A stretch of 64,000 bases of DNA from Duganella sp. Leaf126 (GCF_001423125.1 NZ_LMNW01000036.1:1827-65826); one strand, 5' to 3'. Shown: positions 51,719 through 61,330, numbered from the stretch's first letter. The notes: generated by a model from the sequence alone, not told the origin. A program made the numbers and translations.

Positions 51719-52573
51719 TCAGGTGTTCTTTGGTGCCGGCCAGTCCGGCAGCAGGGTAAAGTCGAGATGGGCGGCGGCGGCCTGCGCGGTCGGCTGCTCC
51801 AGGCGGGGCACGCGGCCCAGCAGCGGCGCCGGGATGCGCGCCGCGAGCGCGGCGATATTCTCGTCGGCAAACGCCATGTCGGCTTGTGTTTCGTTGGCCA
51901 CCCAGCCGGCCAGCACCAGGCCGCGCGCGACGATCGCTTCGGCCGTCAAGAGCGCGTGGCTGATGCAGCCCAGCCGCAGGCCCACCACCAGCACCACCGG
52001 CAGGCCCAGTTGGCCGGCCAGGTCGGCGGTGTCGAATTCGTCGTTGAGCGGCACGCGGAAGCCGCCCACGCCTTCGACCACCACGGCGTCGGACGCAGCG
52101 TTGATTTCGACGTAGGCGGCCAGGATCGGCACCGGCGAAATCTGCACGCCTTCCAGCGCGGCGGCGATGTGGGGCGCGGCCGGTTCGCGCAGCAGGTACG
52201 GCGTGGTGATCGACGGCAGCAGGTGGACATTGCCGGCAGCGGCCAGCTGGTCGCAGTCGTCGTTGCGCCAAGCGCCGTCGCGCAGGTCGGCGCCGGCAGC
52301 GACCGGCTTCATGCCGCAGGCGCGCGCGCCGGCCTGCACCAGCGCGTGCAGCATGGCCGACGAGATCAGGGTCTTGCCGATCTCGGTGTCGGTGCCGGTG
52401 ACGAAGCAGGCAAAGCGCGGCGGCAGCGCCGCTGCCGCCACCACGGCGCTGGCGGCGGTCTGGGCGTTGGCCAGGTCGGCATCGGCCGCGTCGTCCGTGG
52501 GCACGGCAACGGCCGCGCCGGCGACGTCGGTGTCGGCAGGCGTATCGACGATGACGGGAGTGTCGAGGTTCAT
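51719..52573 (-). CDS. bioD: Dethiobiotin synthetase with N-terminal extension
   Basis: A 284-residue ATP-dependent ureido-ring synthetase. The P-loop is FVTGTDTEIGKTLISSAM, followed by MKPVAAG, VVEGVGGFRVPLN and LVVGLRLGCISHALLT. About 50 residues of Ala/Asp/Thr-rich sequence precede the P-loop, longer than in E. coli BioD. The ATG at 52573 overlaps the bioF stop (ATGA), giving translational coupling. It lies between bioF and bioB. Confidence 0.95.
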   Translation of the reverse strand: MNLDTPVIVDTPADTDVAGAAVAVPTDDAADADLANAQTAASAVVAAAALPPRFACFVTGTDTEIGKTLISSAMLHALVQAGARACGMKPVAAGADLRDGAWRNDDCDQLAAAGNVHLLPSITTPYLLREPAAPHIAAALEGVQISPVPILAAYVEINAASDAVVVEGVGGFRVPLNDEFDTADLAGQLGLPVVLVVGLRLGCISHALLTAEAIVARGLVLAGWVANETQADMAFADENIAALAARIPAPLLGRVPRLEQPTAQAAAAHLDFTLLPDWPAPKNT

Positions 52574-53769
52574 GGGGCTTCCTTTTCCAGTGCATTGATT
52601 GCGGCGCTCAGTTGCGCCACTTCCGTGGCGCGATGGCCGGCGGACAGCGTCACCCGCAGGCGTGCCGTGCCGGGTGCCACCGTCGGCGGGCGGATCGTGC
52701 CCACCCACAGTCCCTGCGCATACAGGGCCGCGCCGGCGCGCAGGGTGTCGGCATTATCGCCGATCAGGATCGGCTGGATCGCGGTGGCCGATGGCAGGCG
52801 TTGCCAGCGTTGCAACTGCAGGCCGCTGTGCGCATCGTCCAATTGTGCCACCAATGCCTGCAGGTGAGCGCGGCGCTGCACGCCTTCGTCACCTTCGATC
52901 AGGTCCAGGCTGGTCAGCAGCGCGTGGGCCAGGGCCGGCGGCGCGGCGGTGGTGAAGATGTATGGCCGCGCCTTTTGGAGCAGCGTTTCGATCACGGTTT
53001 CGTGGGCTGCCACGAACGCCCCGCCGACGCCGGCCGCCTTGCCCAGGGTGCCCATGTACACCAGGTAGGGCGAGCGCAGGTCGAAGTGTTCGAGTGCGCC
53101 ATGACCGCGCGCGCCCAGCGTGCCGAAGCCGTGGGCATCGTCCACCACCAGCCAGGCATTGTGCTGCTCGCACAGGGCCAGCAGCGCCGGCAGCGGCGCC
53201 AGGTCGCCGTCCATGCTGAACACGCTGTCGGTGACCACCAGCTTGGTCGTGGCATGACTGGCCTTGAGCATGGCCTCGAGCGCGGCCAGGTCGGCATGCG
53301 GATACACGTGCACGCGCGCGCGCGACAGGCGGGCGCCGTCGATCAGCGAGGCGTGGTTGAGCGCCTCCGAGAAGATGTCGGCTTCGCGCTCGCCTGCCGT
53401 CAGGCCGGCAATCAGGGCCAGGTTGGCCATGTAGCCGGTGCAGAAGGTCAGCGTGCGGGGCCGCTCCAGGTGCGCGCCGACGAAATCGGCGAGCCGGTCT
53501 TCGAGCAGCGCGTGCGGTCGTGCATGGCCGCTGATCAGGTGCGAAGCGCCGCTGCCGGCGCCATAGCGCGCCGCGCCGTCGCGCAGTGCTGCCACCAGCT
53601 GCGGGTGGTTCGCCAGGCCCAGGTAGTCGTTGCTGCAAAAGGCCAGCAGTTCGCGGCCATCGACCTGCACGCGCGGACCGCACGGCGAGTCCACCGTGCG
53701 GCGGCGGCGGATCAGGCTGTGCGCATCGAGCGCTTGCAGCTGCCCGGAGAGGCGGTCGAGCAGTTCCAT
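52570..53769 (-). CDS. bioF: 8-amino-7-oxononanoate synthase
   Basis: A 399-residue PLP enzyme joining pimeloyl-thioester and alanine. Motifs are LAFCSNDYLGLANHP, GSGASHLISGHARPH, VVDDAHGFGTLG and the lysine in TLGKAAGVGGAF. It overlaps bioD by 4 bases and starts one base after the bioA stop. A typical length. Confidence 0.96.
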   Translation of the reverse strand: MELLDRLSGQLQALDAHSLIRRRRTVDSPCGPRVQVDGRELLAFCSNDYLGLANHPQLVAALRDGAARYGAGSGASHLISGHARPHALLEDRLADFVGAHLERPRTLTFCTGYMANLALIAGLTAGEREADIFSEALNHASLIDGARLSRARVHVYPHADLAALEAMLKASHATTKLVVTDSVFSMDGDLAPLPALLALCEQHNAWLVVDDAHGFGTLGARGHGALEHFDLRSPYLVYMGTLGKAAGVGGAFVAAHETVIETLLQKARPYIFTTAAPPALAHALLTSLDLIEGDEGVQRRAHLQALVAQLDDAHSGLQLQRWQRLPSATAIQPILIGDNADTLRAGAALYAQGLWVGTIRPPTVAPGTARLRVTLSAGHRATEVAQLSAAINALEKEAP

Positions 53770-53770
53770 C

Positions 53771-55099
53771 TCAGCCTGCCATGGTCTGGTCGAACACGGT
53801 CAGCGTGCTGGCGGCCAGGCCGGCAATTTCCGCGTCGTCGAGGATGTACGGCGGCATCAGGTACACGGTGGAACCGATCGGGCGCATCAGCAGTTCGTGT
53901 TCGACCGCGGTGGCAAAAAAGCGGCGCGAAAAGTCGGGCGTGGCATCGATCGCGTCGAAGGCCCAGATCATGCCCTGTTGCCGGAAGTTGCGCACCTGCC
54001 GGTGCTGCGCCAGCGGCTGCAGGGCGGCCGTCAGCGTGGCCGCCTTGATACGGTTGGCGGCCAGCACATCGTCGTCGGCGAAGATCTGCAGCGTGGCCAG
54101 CGCGGCGCGGCAGGCCAGCGGGTTGCCCGTGTACGAGTGCGAGTGCAGAAAACCGCGCCGGACATCGCTGCTGTAGAAGGCTTGGTAGATGTCGTCGCGC
54201 GTCATGACCAGCGAGAGCGGCAGGTAGCCGCCGCTGATGCCCTTGGACAGGCACACGAAGTCGGGCCAGATGCCGGCCTGTTCGCAGGCGAAGAAGGTGC
54301 CGGTGCGGCCGCAGCCGACGGCGATCTCGTCGAGGATCAGGTGCACCGCATAGCGGTCGCACAGCGCGCGCACCAGCTGCAGGTACAGCGGGTCGTGCAT
54401 GGCCATGCCGGTAGCGCACTGCACCAGCGGCTCGATGATGATGGCGGCGATCCTGTCCGCTTTTTGCTGGAACAGGCGCTCGACATCGGCGGCAGCGCGG
54501 CGCGCCACGTCGGCGGCCGTTTCGCCATCGCGCGCCTGGCGCGCATCGGGCGACAACACCGTCTGCGCGGCGCGCAGCAGCGGTCCGTAGGCATCCTTGA
54601 ACAGGGCGACGTCGGTGACGGCCAGCGCGCCGATGGTCTCGCCGTGGTAGCTGCCCTGCAGGCAGACGAATTCCTGCTTGTCGGTCTTGCCGTGGTTGCG
54701 CCACGCGTGAAAACTCATCTTCAGGGCGATTTCGACGGCCGAGGCGCCGTCGCTGGCATAAAAGCTGTGGCCCAGCACGTGGCCGGTCAGCGCCGACAGT
54801 TTTTCCGACAGCTCGATCACCGGCTCGTGAGTAAAACCGGCCAGCATCGCGTGTTCCAGCGTATCGAGCTGGTCTTTCAAGGCGGCGTTGATGCGCGGGT
54901 TGGCGTGGCCGAACAGGTTGACCCACCACGAGCTGATGGCGTCGAGATAACGCCGGCCCTCGTGGTCGTACAGCCACGCACCCTGGCCGCGCCGCACCGG
55001 GATCAGCGGCACGGTTTCGTGGTGCTGCATCTGGGTGCACGGATGCCAGACGCTGTGCAGGCTGCGCGTGACCCACGCGCTTTGATGATTTGATTCCAA
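53771..55099 (-). CDS. bioA: Adenosylmethionine-8-amino-7-oxononanoate aminotransferase
   Basis: A 442-residue class III aminotransferase: SVWHPCTQMQHH near the N terminus, DAISSWWVNLFGHANPRI, GSYHGETIGALAVTD, ILDEIAVGCGRTGTFFACEQ, and the lysine in CLSKGISGGYLPLS. The TTG start at 55099 has GGAG 6-7 bases upstream and yields the usual N-terminal length; no ATG precedes the conserved block. It is the first gene of the bioAFDB operon. No regulatory biotin operator could be identified. Confidence 0.96.
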   Translation of the reverse strand: MESNHQSAWVTRSLHSVWHPCTQMQHHETVPLIPVRRGQGAWLYDHEGRRYLDAISSWWVNLFGHANPRINAALKDQLDTLEHAMLAGFTHEPVIELSEKLSALTGHVLGHSFYASDGASAVEIALKMSFHAWRNHGKTDKQEFVCLQGSYHGETIGALAVTDVALFKDAYGPLLRAAQTVLSPDARQARDGETAADVARRAAADVERLFQQKADRIAAIIIEPLVQCATGMAMHDPLYLQLVRALCDRYAVHLILDEIAVGCGRTGTFFACEQAGIWPDFVCLSKGISGGYLPLSLVMTRDDIYQAFYSSDVRRGFLHSHSYTGNPLACRAALATLQIFADDDVLAANRIKAATLTAALQPLAQHRQVRNFRQQGMIWAFDAIDATPDFSRRFFATAVEHELLMRPIGSTVYLMPPYILDDAEIAGLAASTLTVFDQTMAG

Positions 55100-55191
55100 A
55101 ACAACTCCAATATGTTGATGACCTGTGCTTTTCGAGCTGCACTCCGTGTTTCCCGGTGTTTGCCAGCACTACTGGCGGCACCGCGCCATTG

Positions 55192-55217
55192 GTTTCCCGC
55201 CTGCGCGGGAATGACGA
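55192..55217. repeat. REP-like palindrome
   Basis: TTCCCGC (55194-55200), CTGC and GCGGGAA (55205-55211), followed by TGACG, is the common GC-rich intergenic palindrome of proteobacteria. It lies between liuC and bioA and may end read-through partially. Confidence 0.6.
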
Positions 55218-55225
55218 TTGGCGCG

Positions 55226-56011
55226 CTAACTGAGCCAGCCCGGTTTGCGCTTTTCCAGGAATGACGCCACGCCTTCGCGGCCCTGTGCCGAGGCGCGGAT
55301 GCCGGCGATGCGCGCTGCCGTGTCCTCGACCAGGGCGTCGTCCACGGTGCGTCCGGCCACCTCGCGCACCAGCGTCTTGGCCTGGCGCACGGCGTGCGGG
55401 CTGTTGCCCACCAGCGCCTTGACGATGTCTCCCACCTTGGCGTCGAGCGCGTCGCCGCTCACCACTTCGTGGACAAAACCGGTGCGCAGCGCGGTGGCGG
55501 CGTCAAAGCGCTCGGCCGTCAGGAAGTAGCGGCGCGCGGCCTGCTCGCCCATGGCCTTGATCACGTACGGTGCAATGGTGGCCGGGATCAAGCCCAGTTT
55601 TACCTCGCTCAGGCAGAACTGCGCCGCATCGACCGCGACCACGATGTCGCAGGCGGCCACCAGCCCCATGCCGCCGGCATAGCAGTCGCCCTGCACGCGC
55701 GCCACCACCGGCTGCGGGCACGCGTAGAGCGTGCGCAGCATGGTCGCCAGCTGCAGCGCGTCGGCATGGTTTTCGGCGTGCGTGTAGCCCGCCATCTTCT
55801 TCATCCAGTGCAAGTCGGCGCCGGCGCAAAACGCCGGGCCGTTGGCGGCCAGGACGACGGCGCGCACCGTGTCGTCGGCGCCCAGTGCGCGAAATGCGTG
55901 CGTCAGTTCGGCGATCGTGGTCTCGTTGAAGGCGTTGCGCACGTCGGGGCGGTTCAGGGTAACGGTGGCGGTGTGGCCGTCGCGAGCGACAGCGATATTT
56001 TCATGGTTCAT
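55226..56011 (-). CDS. liuC: Methylglutaconyl-CoA hydratase (enoyl-CoA hydratase family)
   Basis: A 261-residue crotonase: AVVLAANGPAFCAGADLHWM (oxyanion hole), VVARVQGDCYAGGMGLVAAC, and LSEVKLGLIPATIAPYV with the catalytic Glu. Position directly after liuB fits the hydration of methylglutaconyl-CoA. A general enoyl-CoA hydratase is the alternative. It is 9 bases from liuB. Confidence 0.92.
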   Translation of the reverse strand: MNHENIAVARDGHTATVTLNRPDVRNAFNETTIAELTHAFRALGADDTVRAVVLAANGPAFCAGADLHWMKKMAGYTHAENHADALQLATMLRTLYACPQPVVARVQGDCYAGGMGLVAACDIVVAVDAAQFCLSEVKLGLIPATIAPYVIKAMGEQAARRYFLTAERFDAATALRTGFVHEVVSGDALDAKVGDIVKALVGNSPHAVRQAKTLVREVAGRTVDDALVEDTAARIAGIRASAQGREGVASFLEKRKPGWLS

Positions 56012-56020
56012 GCCTGCTCC

Positions 56021-57643
56021 TCACATCCGGAACACGCCGAAGCGGGTGTCGTCGATCGGTGCGTTCAGTGCGGCCGACAGGCCCAGGCCCAGCACGGTGC
56101 GGGTGTCGGCAGGATCGATCACGCCGTCGTCCCACAGGCGCGCGGTGGCGTAGTACGGGTGGCCCTGTTCCTCGTACTGCTGCCTGATCGGCTGCTTGAA
56201 CGCGGCTTCCTCTTCGGCCGACCAGCTGCCACCCTTGGCCTCGATGCCGTCGCGCTTGACCGTGGCCAGCACGCTGGCCGCCTGGTCGCCGCCCATGACG
56301 GAGATGCGCGCATTGGGCCACATCCACATGAAGCGCGGAGAAAAGGCGCGCCCGCACATGCCGTAGTTGCCGGCGCCGAAGCTGCCGCCGATGATCACCG
56401 TGAATTTCGGTACGGCGGCAGTGGCCACGGCCGTCACCATCTTGGCGCCATGGCGGGCGATGCCCTCGTTTTCGTACTTGCGCCCGACCATGAAGCCGGT
56501 GATATTTTGCAGGAACACCAGCGGGATCTTGCGCTGGGCGCACAGCTCGATGAAGTGGGCGCCCTTGACGGCCGACTCCGAAAACAGGATGCCGTTGTTG
56601 GCGATGATGCCGACCTTCATGCCGAAGATGTGGGCAAAGCCGCACACTAGCGTGGCGCCGAAGCGGGCCTTGAATTCGTCGAACTCGCTGCCGTCGACGA
56701 TGCGGGCGATCACTTCGCGCACGTCGAACGGTTTGCGGGTGTCCACCGGAATGACGCCATACAGTTCTTCGGCCGGGTACTTCGGTGCCACCACCGGGCG
56801 CAGCGCGCCCTGCTGCGGCTTGATGCGGTTGAGGTTGGCGACGATGGTGCGCGCCAGCGACAGCGCGTGCAGATCGTTCTGTGCCAGGTGATCGGCCACC
56901 CCGGAGAGGCGGGTGTGGACGTCGCCGCCGCCCAGGTCTTCGGCCGTGACCACTTCGCCGGTGGCCGCTTTCACCAGCGGCGGGCCGCCGAGGAAGATCG
57001 TGCCCTGCTCCTTGACGATGATCGACTCGTCGCTCATGGCCGGCACGTAGGCGCCGCCGGCCGTGCACGATCCCATCACCACGGCGATTTGCGGGATGCC
57101 CTTGGCCGACAGGTTGGCCTGGTTGTAGAAGATGCGGCCGAAGTGGTCGCGGTCGGGGAAGACGTCGTCCTGGTTGGGCAGGTTGGCGCCGCCCGAATCG
57201 ACCAGGTAGATGCAGGGCAGGTGGTTCTGGTCGGCGATTTCCTGCGCGCGCAGGTGTTTTTTGACGGTGACCGGGTAATAGGTGCCGCCCTTGACGGTGG
57301 CGTCGTTACAGACGATCACGCATTCCTGGCCGGCCACGCGGCCGATGCCGGTGATGATGCCGGCGGCCGGCGCTGCATCGACGCCGCTGGCGTCCTGGTA
57401 CATGCCGTAGGCGGCCATCTGCGACAGTTCGAGGAACGGTGTGCCCGGGTCGAGCAGCATCTGCACGCGGTCGCGCGGCAGCAGCTTGCCGCGCGCGACA
57501 TGCTTGGCGCTGGCCGCCGCGCCGCCGCCCTGGGCGATGGCGGCCACCTTGGCGCGCAGGTCGTCCACCACGGCCTGCATGGCGGCGGTGTTGGTCCTGA
57601 AGTCTTCACTGCGAGGATTGAGCTTGGTGTCGATCTGCGGCAT
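56021..57643 (-). CDS. liuB: Methylcrotonoyl-CoA carboxylase beta subunit (carboxyltransferase)
   Basis: A 540-residue carboxyltransferase. Motifs are DSGGANLPNQDDVFPD, GSCTAGGAYVPAMSDE, GGSFGAGNYGMCGRAFSPRF and SVMGGDQAASVLA. Together with LiuD it carboxylates 3-methylcrotonyl-CoA in leucine breakdown. The ATG at 57643 (MPQIDTKLNPRSEDF) has AAAGGA 5 bases upstream. The isovaleryl-CoA dehydrogenase gene (liuA), usually next to it, is not in the window. Confidence 0.96.
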   Translation of the reverse strand: MPQIDTKLNPRSEDFRTNTAAMQAVVDDLRAKVAAIAQGGGAAASAKHVARGKLLPRDRVQMLLDPGTPFLELSQMAAYGMYQDASGVDAAPAAGIITGIGRVAGQECVIVCNDATVKGGTYYPVTVKKHLRAQEIADQNHLPCIYLVDSGGANLPNQDDVFPDRDHFGRIFYNQANLSAKGIPQIAVVMGSCTAGGAYVPAMSDESIIVKEQGTIFLGGPPLVKAATGEVVTAEDLGGGDVHTRLSGVADHLAQNDLHALSLARTIVANLNRIKPQQGALRPVVAPKYPAEELYGVIPVDTRKPFDVREVIARIVDGSEFDEFKARFGATLVCGFAHIFGMKVGIIANNGILFSESAVKGAHFIELCAQRKIPLVFLQNITGFMVGRKYENEGIARHGAKMVTAVATAAVPKFTVIIGGSFGAGNYGMCGRAFSPRFMWMWPNARISVMGGDQAASVLATVKRDGIEAKGGSWSAEEEAAFKQPIRQQYEEQGHPYYATARLWDDGVIDPADTRTVLGLGLSAALNAPIDDTRFGVFRM

Positions 57644-57683
57644 GGTTGTCCTTTGCGCGTGGTCTCGTACGCGTCGTGTCGGT

Positions 57684-58124
57684 TTATTGCGGAAAATGTC
57701 CGTCAACGTAAAACCAGCGCGGGACGCCATCGGCGGGATCGGCCTCGCGCACGAAGTTGCTCACTTCGTGCAGGCGCTGCGCGCGGCCGTTGATCTTGCA
57801 GCGCGCAACGAACTCCACCGTGTCGCGGTCCTGGTCGGTATCCGCTGCTTTACGTTGACGTAAACGTAAAGCAGATTTTACCTCAAGTCCCAGCCACTGC
57901 AATTTTTCCTCCGCGCTAAACAATGGCGCGGTCGGACGGGTGCTGACGTGCCAGGTGGCCAGCAGATACGGTTCGTTGCACAGGCTGTAAGCCGTGTAGC
58001 GCGAGCGCATCAGCGCTTCGGCCGTGGGCGCGATGGCGGACCCGTCTATATAGGGGCCGCAGCAGCTGGCCAGTGCAGGACCGCCGCAGGGGCAGCCGGC
58101 GGGAGCAGGGGACTTCTTGGACAT
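57684..58124 (-). CDS. ychJ: YchJ-family SEC-C motif protein
   Basis: A 146-residue protein with the zinc-binding SEC-C motif at the N terminus (CPCGGPALASCCGPYIDG) and the YchJ domain (ALMRSRYTAYSLCNEPYLLATWHVSTRP, WLGLEV, VEFVARCKINGRAQRLHE). Function unknown; the family includes NTF2-like folds. It is 40 bases before liuB and may be co-transcribed. A short Arg/Lys-rich stretch (SALRLRQRKAADTDQD) interrupts the domain. Confidence 0.92.
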   Translation of the reverse strand: MSKKSPAPAGCPCGGPALASCCGPYIDGSAIAPTAEALMRSRYTAYSLCNEPYLLATWHVSTRPTAPLFSAEEKLQWLGLEVKSALRLRQRKAADTDQDRDTVEFVARCKINGRAQRLHEVSNFVREADPADGVPRWFYVDGHFPQ

Positions 58125-58290
58125 GGATACGCGGTGAGCAGGTCTGACAAGCGTGCATTATCCGTCAAATGGCGCGCTTGCGCCCATCGCAACTTACACC
58201 AGGTGAATAGATGGCGGGGAAGAAAATAAGGACGGCATCGGTGCACAGCGCAGCGCCACGCCTTTACACTGGCACGGTGAGGAGAATTGT

Positions 58291-58329
58291 ATGAAACGAC
58301 GCAGTACCGCCGTGGCGGCGCAGCCATGA
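58291..58329 (+). CDS. 12-codon upstream mini-ORF (leader peptide) coupled to the AmpG-like gene
   Basis: ATG-AAA-CGA-CGC...CAG-CCA-TGA encodes MKRRSTAVAAQP. The only good ribosome-binding site before the permease (GAGGAG, 58279-58284) lies 6 bases before this ATG, and its TGA overlaps the permease ATG (ATGA at 58326-58329). It would couple translation of the two. It could be a leader peptide or simply a coupling device. Confidence 0.5.
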   Translation: MKRRSTAVAAQP

Positions 58330-59597
58330 CGCCGCCCCGCAGCCCGTGGGCCTGGGTGCCCAGTATCTCGTTCAGCCAGGCCGTGCCCTACGTGGCCGTG
58401 ATGCTGCTCTCGACCGTGATGTACAAGAACCTGGGCGTTGCCAACGACGACCTGGCGTTTTACACGTCGTGGTTGTACCTGCCGTGGGTGATCAAGCCAC
58501 TGTGGTCGCCCGTCGTGGACCTGTTCGGCACCAAGCGCCGCTGGACCGTGCTGATGCAGCTGGTCGCGAGCATGGCGCTGGCGGCGGTGGCGCTGACCTT
58601 GCACCTGCCGCAGTTTTTTGCGCTGAGTCTCACCGTGCTGTGGCTGATGGCGTTCGCCTCGGCTACGCACGACATCGCCTCGGACGGCTATTACATGCTG
58701 GGCTTGCCGTCGCAGCACCAGCAGGCCGCCTTTGTCGGGGTGCGCAGCGCGTTCTACAAGCTGGCCATGATTGCCGGGCAGGGCGGGCTGGTCTATCTTG
58801 CCGGCGCGCTGATCGCCGCGGGCAAGGACCCGGTCCACGCCTGGTCGGTGGTGTTCGGCCTCACGGCTGCGCTCTTCCTGGCGCTGTGCGGCTACCACCA
58901 GCTGGTGCTGCCGCGCCCGCAGGGCGACCGCCGCACGGGGACGACGGGCGCTCTGTGGACCGATTTTATCGACACGTTCCGCAGCTTCTTCCGCAAGCCC
59001 GGCATCGTGCCCGTCATCGGCTTCCTGCTGCTGTACCGGCTGGGCGAGGCGCAGCTGCTCAAGATGGCGGCGCCGTTCCTGCTCGATCCGCGCGCCCAAG
59101 GCGGACTGGGCTTGACCACGTCCGAGTTCGGCCTCGTGTACGGCACCATCGGCGTGGTGGCGCTGGTGGTGGGCGGCATTGCTGGCGGCATGGCGATCGC
59201 CCGCTTCGGCCTCAAAAAAGCGATCTGGCCGATGCTGTTCGTCATGCATGTGCCGGACCTGGTGTTCGTGTACCTGGCTACGGCCATGCCCGAGAACATT
59301 ACCGTGATTGCCGCCTGCCTGGCGATCGAACAGTTCGGCTATGGCTTCGGTTTTGCCGCCTTCATGCTGTACATGATCATGGTGGCCGACGGCGAGCACA
59401 AGACCGCCCATTACGCGATCTGCACCGGCTTCATGGCGCTGGGGATGATGCTGCCCGGAATGATCAGCGGCAAGCTGCAGCAGTGGCTCGGCTACCAGCA
59501 CTTTTTCATCTGGGCCTGCATCTCGACCTTGCCCGCATTCGTGATGACCGCGCTGGTGGAGATCCAGCCGGGATTTGGCAAGCGGCAAGACCAATAG
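58326..59597 (+). CDS. AmpG-like MFS muropeptide permease
   Basis: A 423-residue major facilitator with about 12 hydrophobic segments. Features of AmpG-type permeases are SQAVPYVAVMLLSTVMYKNL, WLYLPWVIKPLWSPVVDLFG, ASATHDIASDGYYM and FFIWACISTLPAF. The start at ATG 58326 overlaps the stop of the leader mini-ORF. AmpG imports anhydromuropeptides released from peptidoglycan, and the downstream genes (GHL10, kinase, amidase) agree with wall recycling. Another MFS role is possible. Confidence 0.82.
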   Translation: MTPPRSPWAWVPSISFSQAVPYVAVMLLSTVMYKNLGVANDDLAFYTSWLYLPWVIKPLWSPVVDLFGTKRRWTVLMQLVASMALAAVALTLHLPQFFALSLTVLWLMAFASATHDIASDGYYMLGLPSQHQQAAFVGVRSAFYKLAMIAGQGGLVYLAGALIAAGKDPVHAWSVVFGLTAALFLALCGYHQLVLPRPQGDRRTGTTGALWTDFIDTFRSFFRKPGIVPVIGFLLLYRLGEAQLLKMAAPFLLDPRAQGGLGLTTSEFGLVYGTIGVVALVVGGIAGGMAIARFGLKKAIWPMLFVMHVPDLVFVYLATAMPENITVIAACLAIEQFGYGFGFAAFMLYMIMVADGEHKTAHYAICTGFMALGMMLPGMISGKLQQWLGYQHFFIWACISTLPAFVMTALVEIQPGFGKRQDQ

Positions 59598-59683
59598 CGG
59601 GCGCGGCACCGGCAAACCTGCTGCGCGGCGGCTGTCCCGGGGTTCCCATTACAATACGACGCTCTACAGATGCGGGGAATGTT

Positions 59684-61330
59684 TTGGTATTCAATGCAAA
59701 AAAACGGCTGACCCTGACCGCTGGCCTGGCCGGCGCCGTGGCCGCCATCATGCAGGGTTGTTCCAGCACGCCGACGGCGGTCGTGCCCCAGGATCCGGCT
59801 GCGCCGCCGGCCCCGGGCGTGTTGCCGCCGCCGGTCGCCCCGGCGGCCACCGACCTGGTCACGCCGCCACCGGCGCCGCGCGAATTCCGCGCCGCCTGGA
59901 TATCCACGGTGGCCAATATCGACTGGCCCAGCCGCAGCAACCTGACGGCCGACAAGCAGCAGGCCGAAGCCATTGCCATTCTCGACCGCTGCAAGTTGCT
60001 GAACCTGAACGCCATCGTGCTGCAGGTGCGGCCCAGCGCCGACGCCATCTATCCGTCCGCGCTCGAACCGTGGTCGGAATTTTTGACCGGCCAGCAGGGC
60101 CGCGCACCGAACTACGACCCGCTGCAATTCTGGATCGAGCAAGCCCATGCGAGAGGACTGGAACTGCATGCGTGGTTCAATCCCTACCGCGCGCGCGATC
60201 CTGCCGCCCGAACGCCGCTGGCGCGCAACCACTTCGCCACCACCCATCCCGAGGCGGTGAAAACCTACGGCCGCTACCTGTGGATGGACCCGGGCGAGCC
60301 GGCCGCCGCCCAGCGCACGCGCGACGTGATCCTGGACGTGGTGCGCCGCTACGATATCGACGGCGTCCACATCGACGATTATTTCTATCCCTACCCGATC
60401 GACAATCCCAGCGTTGCCGGCGGTGAAGGGGCTGCGCTCAATGGCGCTGGCGCCGGCCGCAGGGAACTCGATTTTCCGGACGAACCCTCGTGGCAGCGCT
60501 ACCTGCTCGGCGGCGGCGCACTCGACCGTCCGCACTGGCGGCGCCAGAACGTCAACACCCTGATCGAGGCGCTGTACCAGGGCATCCACCGCGAAAAAAG
60601 CTGGGTGCGCTTCGGGATCAGCCCGTTCGGCATCGGCCGCCCCGACCGCCGGCCGGCCGGCATCGTCGGCTTCAGCCAGTACGACAAGCTGTATGCCGAT
60701 GTCGAACTGTGGCTCAGGAATGGCTGGCTCGACTACCTGTCGCCGCAGCTGTACTGGCCGGTGGCGCAGGCGCCGCAGGCGTTCGGTGTACTGCTCGACT
60801 ACTGGCTGGCGCAAAACACCCAGGCGCGCCACGTCTGGCCGGGCTTGTACACGAGCCGCATCGACAACAGCGCCAAGGCATTTACGCCCGACGAGATCGT
60901 CAAGCAGATCGGCGTCACGCGCACCCGCGCTGGCGCCCGCGGCCATGTCCATTTCAGCATCGCGCCACTGATGGAGAACCGCAAGGGGGTGACCGACCAG
61001 TTGCGCGTGCGCGCCTACCAGAGCGCGGCGCTGGCGCCGGCCACGCCGTGGCTGGGCGCCGATCTGCCGCCGGCGCCGGGGGCGGCCGCGCGCCGCCAGG
61101 CCGGCGGCACCGGCTTGCGCCTGACGGCCGGTGCCGGCAAGCCGGTAAGCCATTACGCGATCTGGTCGCGCTACGGCGCCGAATGGCGCTTCGCGGTGGC
61201 GCCCGCGTCGCGCCCGGTATTGCTGTTGCCCGACGACGCGACCGCCGGCGCCGCCCAGGCGGTGGTGGTGAGCGCGGTCGACCGGCTCGGCAACGAGAGC
61301 GCGCGTGTGACCGTTGCCATACGGGCGTGA
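59684..61330 (+). CDS. GHL10 (YddW/DigH-like) glycoside-hydrolase lipoprotein
   Basis: A 548-residue lipoprotein: TTG start with GGGGA 5 bases upstream, signal peptide with lipobox (IMQGCSS), a Pro-rich linker, and a TIM-barrel GHL10 domain (EFRAAWISTVANIDWPS, LQVRPSADAIYPSALEPWSE, HAWFNPYRARDP, YDIDGVHIDDYFYPYP with acidic residues). E. coli DigH (formerly YddW) hydrolyses peptide-free peptidoglycan glycan strands. A C-terminal beta domain ends SARVTVAIRA. Its stop overlaps the kinase start by 3 bases (GTGA), so the genes are coupled. Confidence 0.85.
   Translation: MVFNAKKRLTLTAGLAGAVAAIMQGCSSTPTAVVPQDPAAPPAPGVLPPPVAPAATDLVTPPPAPREFRAAWISTVANIDWPSRSNLTADKQQAEAIAILDRCKLLNLNAIVLQVRPSADAIYPSALEPWSEFLTGQQGRAPNYDPLQFWIEQAHARGLELHAWFNPYRARDPAARTPLARNHFATTHPEAVKTYGRYLWMDPGEPAAAQRTRDVILDVVRRYDIDGVHIDDYFYPYPIDNPSVAGGEGAALNGAGAGRRELDFPDEPSWQRYLLGGGALDRPHWRRQNVNTLIEALYQGIHREKSWVRFGISPFGIGRPDRRPAGIVGFSQYDKLYADVELWLRNGWLDYLSPQLYWPVAQAPQAFGVLLDYWLAQNTQARHVWPGLYTSRIDNSAKAFTPDEIVKQIGVTRTRAGARGHVHFSIAPLMENRKGVTDQLRVRAYQSAALAPATPWLGADLPPAPGAAARRQAGGTGLRLTAGAGKPVSHYAIWSRYGAEWRFAVAPASRPVLLLPDDATAGAAQAVVVSAVDRLGNESARVTVAIRA

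Noticed and set aside
55100..55225. Biotin-responsive BirA or BioR operator before bioA
   Set aside because: No convincing palindromic operator was found; only a REP-like palindrome is present.
58346..59683. Upstream extension of the GHL10 gene over the AmpG-like permease
   Set aside because: The frame is open by GC bias only; the lipobox signal peptide and GGGGA site put the start at TTG 59684.
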